Below, piece after piece: positions 8,619 to 15,895 of a stretch of 30,397 nucleotides of DNA. The stretch comes from CAYRTD01 sp964426915. GTDB taxonomy: Bacteria; Bacteroidota; Bacteroidia; Bacteroidales; GCA-2748055. Location of the stretch: assembly GCA_964426915.1 (NCBI GenBank), contig CAYRTD010000030.1, positions 1 through 30,397 of the forward strand, written 5' to 3'. Both the position numbers and the translations under genes were made by a program. Position 1 is the stretch's first letter, and each line of letters starts with the position of its first letter. A model generated the notes under the pieces. That model saw only the letters and a list, made by a program, of their open reading frames with translations. It searched no databases and had not been told where the DNA came from.

Positions 8619-9515
8619 TCATATCATACCCCTGTCGGCTCTTGTTTCTTTAACCACCCAGAATGGCAACCTGAGATTCTGAGCCCTGATATTTTCTGTT
8701 ATCCTGTGAATAAAAAAAGCTGAGCTGTCAGATTTTTCCTTAAGTCCCGTAACAAGTAAATCTACATTTAGCCTGTGAATATATTTAGTGGTTATAACCC
8801 CACGGTCATTTTCATCATTTACCAGGGCTTCACAATCGAGCTGTATTTCTTCTACCCTGATTTTCTTTAACATTCTTCCGAATTCATTATGACATTCCTT
8901 ACTTAATTTATTTTTCATTTCAACTGATGGCGTGGAACGGAAATAGCTTATGGGCATTTTATAAAAATGAAGTGCCCTGACGTTTCCGTCATTTAGTCTT
9001 GCAATATCCATAGCCTTTTTTAATACCAGACGTGATATTCTGTTAAAGTCGATAATGGCCAGCAACTGCCTGAAAAGTATTCTGGGATTTTCGGGAACGA
9101 ATATAGTGGAACAATCCGCGTAAGCTGCAATACGGTCCATCTCGATCCCTGTTCCTCCAATTTGCTGCTTAACGCCTAGCAAAAGAAGATCTACAGGTAG
9201 GTCTTCCGTAATGTCAATGAGGGTATCTACCCTTCTTCCACGTTTAATGATAATCTCTTTGTCAGGTAATTTTTCCGGGACAAAAAACTCAGTGATCTTA
9301 TCTTCAATGTCTTCCCGTGCTATGTCTTCAATAGGTCTGTCCAGGTCAGGAAAGAATTCTTCAATATTTTCCGGAAATTCCGAATCTGGTATTATATGGA
9401 CAAATGTGATCTTTTTCAGGGAGAATAATTCCGCCATCCGGGTTGCAAATAAGAGAATATGGCGATCCATTTCTCCAAGATCCAAACCAATTAGGATATG
9501 TGCATTATTTTTCAT
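8619..9515 (-). CDS. Tandem universal stress protein
   Basis: 298 residues with two UspA-type domains, about 1-145 (starting HILIGLDLGEMDRHILLFA) and about 150-290 (starting LLAIIDFNRISRLVLKKAMD). USPs are cytoplasmic alpha/beta proteins, often nucleotide binding, induced by stress. The second half ends with an IRAQNLRLPFWVV beta strand typical of the fold; a clear GxxGxxxxG(S/T) ATP motif is not evident, so it may not bind ATP. I chose the ATG at 9513-9515 (MKNNAHILIG) over a longer frame from 9581, because the extension would run 77 bases into the BCCT gene and is lysine-rich non-USP sequence. It overlaps the BCCT stop by 11 bases, suggesting translational coupling. Confidence 0.85.
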   Translation of the reverse strand: MKNNAHILIGLDLGEMDRHILLFATRMAELFSLKKITFVHIIPDSEFPENIEEFFPDLDRPIEDIAREDIEDKITEFFVPEKLPDKEIIIKRGRRVDTLIDITEDLPVDLLLLGVKQQIGGTGIEMDRIAAYADCSTIFVPENPRILFRQLLAIIDFNRISRLVLKKAMDIARLNDGNVRALHFYKMPISYFRSTPSVEMKNKLSKECHNEFGRMLKKIRVEEIQLDCEALVNDENDRGVITTKYIHRLNVDLLVTGLKEKSDSSAFFIHRITENIRAQNLRLPFWVVKETRADRGMI

Positions 9516-11109
9516 TTTTATCTTTTTTCTTGGTGTTTTCTCTTTCAATTGCTCTTCCAATAAGTCTTTTGTATGATTCAAGGGTAACTCTTTCCTGGGC
9601 CTTGCTTTCCGTAAGATGTTCTTTTTGTAAACCCCGGTAAAGGCTGAAGCACATAATGATCAGAATAATGGTAAAAGGCAGCCCTGTCATGATAGAAGCT
9701 GTCTGAAGTGCTCCGAGGCCCCCTCCAATAAGCAGGACTGCAGCAACTGCTCCTTCTGTTCCTGCCCAGAATATCCGTTGACCGACCGGTGAATCCAGTT
9801 TGCCACCCGAGGTAAAGGCATCAACTACGAGGGAGCCCGAATCGGATGATGTTACAAAGAAGCTTGTTACAAGAATAATAGCCACTACACTGGTAATTGC
9901 TGAGATTGGAAAGTGTTCGAGCAGCTGATATAGGGCTGTGGCAACATTTTCATTAACCGCATCTGCAATGCTTGGACCTATGTTATTCATCTCAAGGAAC
10001 AAGGCAGATCCGCCAAAGGATGACAACCAGAGAAATGTAAGCATTGTCGGGACTATCAGCACTCCGCTTACAAATTCCTGTATTGTTCTCCCTTTGGATA
10101 TCCGTGCGATGAACATTCCCACAAAGGGAGACCAGCTGATCCACCATGACCAGTAAAAGACTGTCCATGTATTCTGCCAGTCGGACTGTTGGTAACTTTC
10201 AGTCCAGAAGCTACTAGCAAGAAGGTTTTGAAAATATGCGCCAATATTCTGAACATAAGTATCTAATATAAATAAAGTAGGACCAAGCAAAAGCATAAAT
10301 ACCAGGAATATTGCTGCTATATAAATATTCAGTGTGCTCAGTCTTTTTACGCCTTTATCGAGTCCGCTCACTACAGAACCGGTAGCACCTAATGTAATTA
10401 CGATAATAAGTATTACCTGAAGGCGTACAGAATCATTCATACCGAAGACATGATCAAGTCCGGCACTGACTTGCTGTACCCCAAAGCCGAGTGATGTGGC
10501 AAGGCCGAACAGGGTAGCCACAACGGCAAGCACGTCAATAATGATCCCTATGGGTCCATGTATTCTTTTACCGAGCAATGGGTAGAAAACAGATCGGATT
10601 GCCAGGGGAAGTTTCTTGTTAAATGCGAAGAAAGCAAGAGCGAGTGCCACAAGAGCATAGATTCCCCAGGCATGAAGACCCCAGTGCAAAAAGGTCGATT
10701 CCATAGCCAGTCTTGCAGCTTGAATGGTTTCCGCTTCACCTGAAGGAGGAGAGATGTAATGGTATATTGGCTCAGCAACACTCCAGAAAAGAATACCGAT
10801 GCCCATTCCTGCGCTGAACAGCATGGCAAACCATTCTGTTAGGGAAAATTCCGGGCGGGCCCTTGGACCTCCGAGCCGTATTCTGCCAAATTTACTGAAA
10901 GCCAGGTAAAGTACAAATACAAGGAAAACGTTAACAGAGACAACGAAGAACCAGCCAAAATTATCCGATATACCATTTTGAATATTACTGAAGACATTTT
11001 CCATCGGTTCTCCAATAATAAGCGTTACGGCAATAAACAAAGCAATTATGCCTGCAGCCGGCCAGAATACAGGGGCATAGATGTCGAAATACTTCTTTTT
11101 ATTTTTCAC
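9505..11109 (-). CDS. BCCT family betaine/choline/carnitine transporter
   Basis: A 534-residue inner-membrane carrier with about 12 hydrophobic segments. Diagnostic BCCT motifs are present: GMGIGILFWSVAEP at residues 101-114, and the aromatic signature FYWSWWISWSPFVGM at about 318-332, followed by FIARISKGRTIQEF. The family imports betaine, choline, carnitine or similar compounds driven by Na+ or H+. The glycine-rich GMGIG segment is typical of betaine carriers but does not settle substrate or coupling ion. The start codon is GTG (11107-11109), with no ATG in a better place. It heads a minus-strand cluster with USP and an OpuAC-type protein, which supports an osmoprotection role. The short basic C-terminal tail (ENTKKKDKNEK) could act in regulation, as in BetP, but that is conjecture. 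Confidence 0.93.
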   Translation of the reverse strand: MKNKKKYFDIYAPVFWPAAGIIALFIAVTLIIGEPMENVFSNIQNGISDNFGWFFVVSVNVFLVFVLYLAFSKFGRIRLGGPRARPEFSLTEWFAMLFSAGMGIGILFWSVAEPIYHYISPPSGEAETIQAARLAMESTFLHWGLHAWGIYALVALALAFFAFNKKLPLAIRSVFYPLLGKRIHGPIGIIIDVLAVVATLFGLATSLGFGVQQVSAGLDHVFGMNDSVRLQVILIIVITLGATGSVVSGLDKGVKRLSTLNIYIAAIFLVFMLLLGPTLFILDTYVQNIGAYFQNLLASSFWTESYQQSDWQNTWTVFYWSWWISWSPFVGMFIARISKGRTIQEFVSGVLIVPTMLTFLWLSSFGGSALFLEMNNIGPSIADAVNENVATALYQLLEHFPISAITSVVAIILVTSFFVTSSDSGSLVVDAFTSGGKLDSPVGQRIFWAGTEGAVAAVLLIGGGLGALQTASIMTGLPFTIILIIMCFSLYRGLQKEHLTESKAQERVTLESYKRLIGRAIERENTKKKDKNEK

Positions 11110-11217
11110 GTATATTGATTTTAAAAGAAATAATTTTCAAGCTATAAACGAACAAATGTGCCTGATAAAAGGGTCTTTCTATAAATACAAAGAAAACGGG
11201 TTATTGTTTTATAATTA

Positions 11218-11374
11218 AGGTCTGTCAATAAAGTCAGGTGTCTGTTCCGATAGCTATCGGAACATAATGTTCGAGATCAAGGCTTGCGAAGCCGGAAAAA
11301 GCGGAGTTTACTCTTGTAAATGAGCATTTTTCCGGTGAGCATAACGCAGATATTGGACATTATGGACAGACACT
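11218..11374 (+). mobile_element. MITE-like repeat, copy B
   Basis: Left end GGTCTGTCAATAAAGTC and right end GGACATTATGGACAGACACT, with the same halves as copy A. Two palindromic inserts are present. TTCCGATAGCTATCGGAA (11245-11262) sits between GTGTCTG and CATAATG, where copy A has only GAT. The central insert contains CCGGAAAAA and its complement TTTTTCCGG as hairpin arms. It lies upstream of the GTG-start BCCT gene and cuts off the Mth938-like remnant on its right. Confidence 0.8.
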
Positions 11375-11473
11375 ACTTATGGTCCCATCCGGTGATATAT
11401 AAATATCGTGCGGGTATTTTTTATCTCCAACTGTGATGGACCCAAAACTGGTATTGGTGATCCGGGGTTTCAA
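11360..11473 (-). pseudogene. Truncated Mth938-like domain gene, N-terminal fragment
   Basis: The minus strand reads KPRITNTSFGSITVGDKKYP, then HDIYISPDGTI, before running into repeat copy B, which supplies a stop (11360-11362). The pattern TSFGSI-x-V-x(3)-KY-x-HD-x-x-I-x-PDG resembles the start of Mth938-like (NDUFAF3-related) domain proteins, usually about 110-120 residues. Only about 31 recognisable residues remain, and the expected start position is TTG (11471-11473). No C-terminal half is evident beyond the repeat. I infer a gene truncated by the element or by an associated deletion; family assignment is from motif memory. Confidence 0.5.
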
Positions 11474-11523
11474 TTTCTGCTTTTTTTCAGAAAGTGACTA
11501 AAGGTTGTATTTTGCCATATTTT

Positions 11524-11550
11524 ATAACTACCTCTAAGGCAGGTAGTTAT
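11524..11550. repeat. Short hairpin
   Basis: ATAACTACCT (11524-11533) pairs perfectly with AGGTAGTTAT (11541-11550) around a 7-base loop. There is no T tract beside it, so a terminator role is not clear. Confidence 0.6.
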
Positions 11551-11579
11551 CAAGGGGAGCGGAGTGCTTACTGGAAGAG

Positions 11580-11609
11580 ACACCCTAAGGGTTATAACCC
11601 TTAGGGTGT
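11580..11609. repeat. 30-bp perfect palindrome downstream of the aldo/keto reductase gene
   Basis: ACACCCTAAGGGTTA (11580-11594) is followed directly by its reverse complement (11595-11609). It begins 24 bases after the minus-strand stop codon and may act as a transcript-end structure. A half-length relative, ACACCCTAAGGGTGT, is at 15580-15594. Confidence 0.75.
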
Positions 11610-11632
11610 TTCTCAAAATTTCATCAAAATAC

Positions 11633-12943
11633 CTAAACAAAGCGCAAATTCGCTTCCGCCATAGCCAGAACAGAACGGGTAGATACTTTGTAGGTGCATG
11701 CGTCTTCGCAGTATCCAGGACAATCGTCGCAAACCTCTGAAGGTTTCCTGCCCGGCAAAGCCGCAAACTTTTCCATGGCTTCTTTTTGTCTTCCCTTTAC
11801 GGTGTAGTAATAATTGTACCTCATAATATAATTCACCGGTAAATGATAAGGACATGCCGCTTCACAATCGTTGCACCCAATTCTGCAGTTAAGATGTCCG
11901 TAGGCCCTGGTATAATCTTCCAGCAGGGTGATATTTTTGTTTTCCAATGATGTACCCGACATAGCCAGCATGGTTTCTACATCCTGGAAATTACTGAATG
12001 CCCAGAGAACGGTGTGGGCTTTTTCATTGCCAAGTACAAATTTCATGGCCGCATCCATCAGCTCTTTTTCTGTCTCTATATTGTATTTTGCGAAGAAAGT
12101 TTTTGCCTCCTCAGCCATGATTTTGAATTTCTCGTAAAACTGAACCGTATATTTGTTAGGTTCTTTTCCCGCAGCTTTGGTTTTATTGATTCGCTCATCC
12201 ATCATCATATAAAGTTGTACCGGGTTCGATTTAATGATCTGCGTACCTATATTCTTCTGCTCACAGGCATTTAAAACTTTATCTGCTTTGTCGCGATTAA
12301 AGAAATTGTAAGCAAGCTGTATTACATCAAAACGTCCGTCATTTACTGCTGTGAGAAGGATGGTCTCAAGACTCTCTTCAGGATTTACCAGATGATTATT
12401 TCCATGACACGAAACTCCAACAGACCTTACTTTTCCCTCTTTTTTTAATTGTTTCATACCTGCATGAAATGCTTCGTCCCTGATAATCGTGGAACTTTCG
12501 GCACTGTGGATCATCATGCAATCAATATAATCGGTCTGAAGTCGCTCAAGTGAAGCATTTGTCCGCTCAATCACATCTTCTTTTGATTTAAATTCTTTCG
12601 CTTCATAAAGCTTTGAATTGATAAAGATCTTGCTTCGATCATAGTCCTTCAGCACGTTTGCGATCATTTTTTCATTATTACCGTTACCGTATTGTTCACC
12701 GGTATCAATAATATTAACTCCCGCATCGAGAAGTGCTTTTAAAACTGCTTCACTGGAAGGAGTACCACTGCCGAAGTCTGATACACGAAAACCTGTTCTT
12801 CCAAGAGTCCTGTGCCTTTTGATCTTTGATTCACTGGTTCTTACCGGACTAAAAGCTGTGTTGCCGGAGAGCGCACCCGCTCCGAGCATGCCGAGTGCAG
12901 AATTTTTCAGAAAAGCTCTGCGATCTGTTTTTTTGATTGACAT
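11633..12943 (-). CDS. Tat-exported aldo/keto reductase with C-terminal Fe-S domain
   Basis: A 436-residue oxidoreductase. Residues 1-35 hold a twin-arginine signal (DRRAFLKNSALGMLGAGAL), so it is probably periplasmic. Residues ~44-330 are an aldo/keto reductase barrel with an intact catalytic tetrad: Asp80 and Tyr85 (DTGEQYGNGN), Lys111 (NSKLY) and His146 (MMIHSAES). The C-terminal region is cysteine rich: Cys353, 357, 360 and 364, then Cys405, 408, 412 and 416. This could hold two Fe-S clusters, as in other ferredoxin-tailed AKRs. The substrate is unknown. It lies 84 bases downstream of pncA on the same strand without an obvious terminator between them, so read-through from the NAD salvage genes is possible. 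Confidence 0.87.
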   Translation of the reverse strand: MSIKKTDRRAFLKNSALGMLGAGALSGNTAFSPVRTSESKIKRHRTLGRTGFRVSDFGSGTPSSEAVLKALLDAGVNIIDTGEQYGNGNNEKMIANVLKDYDRSKIFINSKLYEAKEFKSKEDVIERTNASLERLQTDYIDCMMIHSAESSTIIRDEAFHAGMKQLKKEGKVRSVGVSCHGNNHLVNPEESLETILLTAVNDGRFDVIQLAYNFFNRDKADKVLNACEQKNIGTQIIKSNPVQLYMMMDERINKTKAAGKEPNKYTVQFYEKFKIMAEEAKTFFAKYNIETEKELMDAAMKFVLGNEKAHTVLWAFSNFQDVETMLAMSGTSLENKNITLLEDYTRAYGHLNCRIGCNDCEAACPYHLPVNYIMRYNYYYTVKGRQKEAMEKFAALPGRKPSEVCDDCPGYCEDACTYKVSTRSVLAMAEANLRFV

Positions 12944-13027
12944 AAGGTTTTTTTTGGTTTGGTTTGTTCACCGTAATATTACTAAACAAATGCCTTTTTT
13001 TCCACAAAAAAAACCTAAATAAAGATA

Positions 13028-13642
13028 CTAAAGAGCAGAAATATCCGCTGAACTGATGATCTTTACTCCCATGTCTGTCAGTTCTTTCTTTTGTTCAATG
13101 TATTTTTCATCATCAAGTGCACGAACACCATCGTCAATGAGGTAAGTTTCAAAGCCTTCTTTTACAGCATCTTTAAGGCTAAAATATACACAAACATCTG
13201 CTGCAAGTCCGCTGATAAATACTCTTTTGACATCTCTTGCGCGAAGATAGCCGGCAAGTCCTGTCGCTTTTTTATGATGATTGTCGTAAAATCCACTGTA
13301 ACTGTCAATTTCAGGATCCATTCCTTTTCTGAATATTGCCTCAACAGGCTTGGTATCCAATTCTGCCGATAAGTCTGCTCCCTCCGAGCCCTGTACACAA
13401 TGATCGGGCCACATTATCTGATCCATGCCGTTTAACTCAATCGTTTCAAAGGGTTTTGCTCCGGTATTATTGCTGGCAAAGCTTCTGTGATTTTCAGGAT
13501 GCCAATCCTGAGTTGCAATAACAAGATCAAATTTTGGAGAGATGCTGTTAATTACAGGGATAATAATATCGCCGTTTTCAACTTCAAGCGCTCCTCCCGG
13601 AAGAAAATCATACTGCAGGTCAATAATTATCAGTGCTTTCAT
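13028..13642 (-). CDS. pncA: Nicotinamidase
   Basis: A 204-residue cysteine hydrolase of the isochorismatase fold that deamidates nicotinamide to nicotinate for NAD salvage. The catalytic triad is visible: Asp8 (IIIDLQYDF), Lys106 (FRKGMD) and Cys151 (GLAADVCVYFS). Metal ligands Asp46, His48 and His52 lie in TQDWHPENHRSF, and WPDHCVQGSEGA matches PncA. Length is normal for the family. The ATG overlaps the pncB stop in an ATGA arrangement (4 shared bases), so the two are co-translated and supply consecutive steps. The protein is cytoplasmic. Confidence 0.95.
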   Translation of the reverse strand: MKALIIIDLQYDFLPGGALEVENGDIIIPVINSISPKFDLVIATQDWHPENHRSFASNNTGAKPFETIELNGMDQIMWPDHCVQGSEGADLSAELDTKPVEAIFRKGMDPEIDSYSGFYDNHHKKATGLAGYLRARDVKRVFISGLAADVCVYFSLKDAVKEGFETYLIDDGVRALDDEKYIEQKKELTDMGVKIISSADISAL

Positions 13643-15051
13643 AATTTTTCTTTAAAGGTTTGTCTCATTTTGTCTCTTAAATTCATTAATTCCGGACTTA
13701 TACCAATCTTATAAACATGTGGATTTGCAAATCGTTTATACTCATTGGATATTTTTCCCATCCGGTGTGCTGCGAATTCAGCAATTTCCTTTACACTTTT
13801 TTTGTCGATGGTAATTTTCCCTTTTTCCATCATCCTGTGATAAAGGTTTTCCTTTTTAAAACCGGAAATATCCATGTTTTTTACCTTATCAAGCGGGTGG
13901 AACATTTTAGACGGATCTTCATCTTCTCTGCAAATTACATCCCCTCCGTAAAAATTGTCCTTTTCATCAAGCAAACGGTAGAGGTGCTTTTTGCCCGGAA
14001 GGGTCATCTTAGCTATATTTTCCGAAAGTTTCATTCTGGGTTTTCCCTCCGATTCCGAGAGTTTATAAACCCCGTCTAGTGCCCCATCCGGATCGGCAGT
14101 GATCAGTTTTGTGCCTACGCCAAAAAAATCAATCGGGGCATTCTGATCATTAAGACTCTGGATTACATATTCGTCAAGCTGATTGGATGCCACGATTTTC
14201 ACTTCTTTAAATCCTGCATCATCAAGCATCTTTCTGGCTTTTTTTGCCTGGTAGGCAAGGTCACCGCTGTCCAGCCGGATCGCTTTAAGTGAATGTCCTT
14301 TTTCCTTTAGTTCTCCGGCTACTTTTATTGCGTTTGGGACACCCGATTTCAGCGAATCATAGGTATCAACAAGCAATATGCATTTATCCGGATGTGATTG
14401 TGCATAATTTCTGAATGCAGTTAGTTCATCATCCTGATTCTGGATAAATGAATGGGCCATGGTTCCGGAAATATTCAAGCCGAAATCGACCCCGGATTTG
14501 ATATTGCTGGTTGAATCGAAGCCTCCGATCATTGCCGCTGCAGAAGCATGATACGCTCCCAAACCCTGGGCACGTCTCAATCCAAAGTCACTTAATTTTT
14601 TTTCCCCGGCAACATGTGAAATGCGGGATGCTTTTGTAGCAATCAGGGAATGAAAATTTAAATAATTCAATAAGAGAGTTTCTGCCATCTGGGCTTCTAT
14701 AATGTTTGCGTCTACCCTGAGTACAGGTTCTGTAGGAAAAATCAGATCGCCTTCCTGAACTGATACAATAGCTCCTTTAAATGAAAAGTCTTCCAGGTAG
14801 GAGAGATACTCATCCTTTAATCCTTCACGATGGAAATAATCAATTTCTTCTGATGTAAATGAAAAATCTTCAAGAATTTCAAGGAAATTCTGTAAACCCG
14901 CAAATATCACATATCCACCCCCGAAAGGTATCTTCCTGAAAAAGTAATCAAAAGATGCTGTTGTTTCCCTGTTGCCGGTCATATAATAAGCCTGGCCCAT
15001 GGTTACCTGATAATAATCTGTAAAACCGGCACTGATATTCATTGATTTCAT
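13639..15051 (-). CDS. pncB: Nicotinate phosphoribosyltransferase
   Basis: A 470-residue enzyme converting nicotinate and PRPP to nicotinate mononucleotide, the step after PncA in NAD salvage. Family features include the N-terminal FTDYYQVTMGQAY, the LSDFGLRRAQG segment, and GTMAHSFIQ with His200 in the position of the ATP-phosphorylated histidine. LDSGDLAYQAKKARKML and IVASNQLDEY come from the phosphoribosyl-binding barrel. The first Met (MKSMNIS) is annotated; Met4 is an alternative start. It is the first gene of a pncB-pncA unit with a 4-base overlap. Confidence 0.95.
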   Translation of the reverse strand: MKSMNISAGFTDYYQVTMGQAYYMTGNRETTASFDYFFRKIPFGGGYVIFAGLQNFLEILEDFSFTSEEIDYFHREGLKDEYLSYLEDFSFKGAIVSVQEGDLIFPTEPVLRVDANIIEAQMAETLLLNYLNFHSLIATKASRISHVAGEKKLSDFGLRRAQGLGAYHASAAAMIGGFDSTSNIKSGVDFGLNISGTMAHSFIQNQDDELTAFRNYAQSHPDKCILLVDTYDSLKSGVPNAIKVAGELKEKGHSLKAIRLDSGDLAYQAKKARKMLDDAGFKEVKIVASNQLDEYVIQSLNDQNAPIDFFGVGTKLITADPDGALDGVYKLSESEGKPRMKLSENIAKMTLPGKKHLYRLLDEKDNFYGGDVICREDEDPSKMFHPLDKVKNMDISGFKKENLYHRMMEKGKITIDKKSVKEIAEFAAHRMGKISNEYKRFANPHVYKIGISPELMNLRDKMRQTFKEKL

Positions 15052-15187
15052 AGCTTCTATACTTTTCTTTTATCAACAAGTATTTTATCTATATGTTTTT
15101 ATGGTTTTCAATCCCCTGAAGTTATATGAGGAGAGTTCGGGTTTCAGTTCCGTCTGTCTGAGTATTTAGGGTTCCCTGATTCTTAAT

Positions 15188-15699
15188 AGTGTCTGTCAAT
15201 AGATTAAAGTGTTTGGATTATAACCGAATCCGCCAATTGGCGGTGAGCTCAGCAAAGCTAATGTTCAGGATCAAGGTGCTCACAGGAGTTAGTCGATAAT
15301 GTTTGAGCATTATCTTGTAAGTCATACCGATTAATCGGTATTGGGGAGAGTGTAAGGAGTGTCTGTCCCGATAGCTATCTGGATAAATGTTCGAGATCAA
15401 GGAGCGCAACCGCGTGTCGCTGAAGCTTTCCGCGAGCGCAGAGCTTCTACGCTCGCGGAAAGCTTCAGCGACAGCGTGCGGAGGCACAAAACTTTAAACC
15501 GCCGTCGGGAAGAAACGAATCAAAGGTTGTTTTTTTAATTTATTGATTTTGTGGATAATAAGGGCTTTGCTTATGGGATACACCCTAAGGGTGTAAGAAA
15601 AATCAATGAGATCCCTCGGTTAAATGATTTTGAAAACCAAATTCATAGTCTCACTGAATTAACCCTGAATGAGTATATCGGACATTAATGACAGACACT
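15188..15699 (+). mobile_element. MITE-like repeat, copy C (composite, nested)
   Basis: The outer ends AGTGTCTGTC (15188-15197) and GACAGACACT (15690-15699) are exact inverted repeats. A second left end AGTGTCTGTC occurs inside at 15358-15367, followed by GTTCGAGATCAAG, suggesting one element inside another. Inserts include CCGCCAATTGGCGG, ACCGATTAATCGGT, a degraded CCGATAGCTATC palindrome, and a perfect 24-bp hairpin (15415-15438 with 15450-15473, 11-base loop). The right part carries a ~65-base module shared with 19441-19530. Minus-strand frames here are not genes. Confidence 0.72.
15415..15473. repeat. Long perfect GC-rich hairpin within copy C
   Basis: 24 bases at 15415-15438 pair perfectly with 15450-15473 across an 11-base loop. 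The left arm is nearly identical to the insert arm of copy A (starting near 6567). Copy A's right arm is degenerate and more distant, so copy C appears to hold the intact palindrome. Confidence 0.85.
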
Positions 15700-15895
15700 G
15701 TTTAGAATCTTTTTAATTAAATGCTAAAAATGAAATTTTACCTCCAATAACCGGACATTCAATTATATTTGCTACAGATGTGTTAAAAAACACTTTTATA
15801 TAGCATGTTTAATGTTAGATATCTATAATAATTATAGCTATGCAAGTACTTACAGTCAACGTAATAATAATCTAATAAACCCAAATATTTATTTC

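Noticed and set aside
9516..9581. N-terminal extension of the universal stress protein
   Set aside because: The extra 22 residues lie within the BCCT coding region in another frame and do not resemble the USP fold.
15218..15487. 89-residue minus-strand open frame
   Set aside because: It lies entirely inside composite repeat C and crosses its hairpins, so its composition reflects the repeat.
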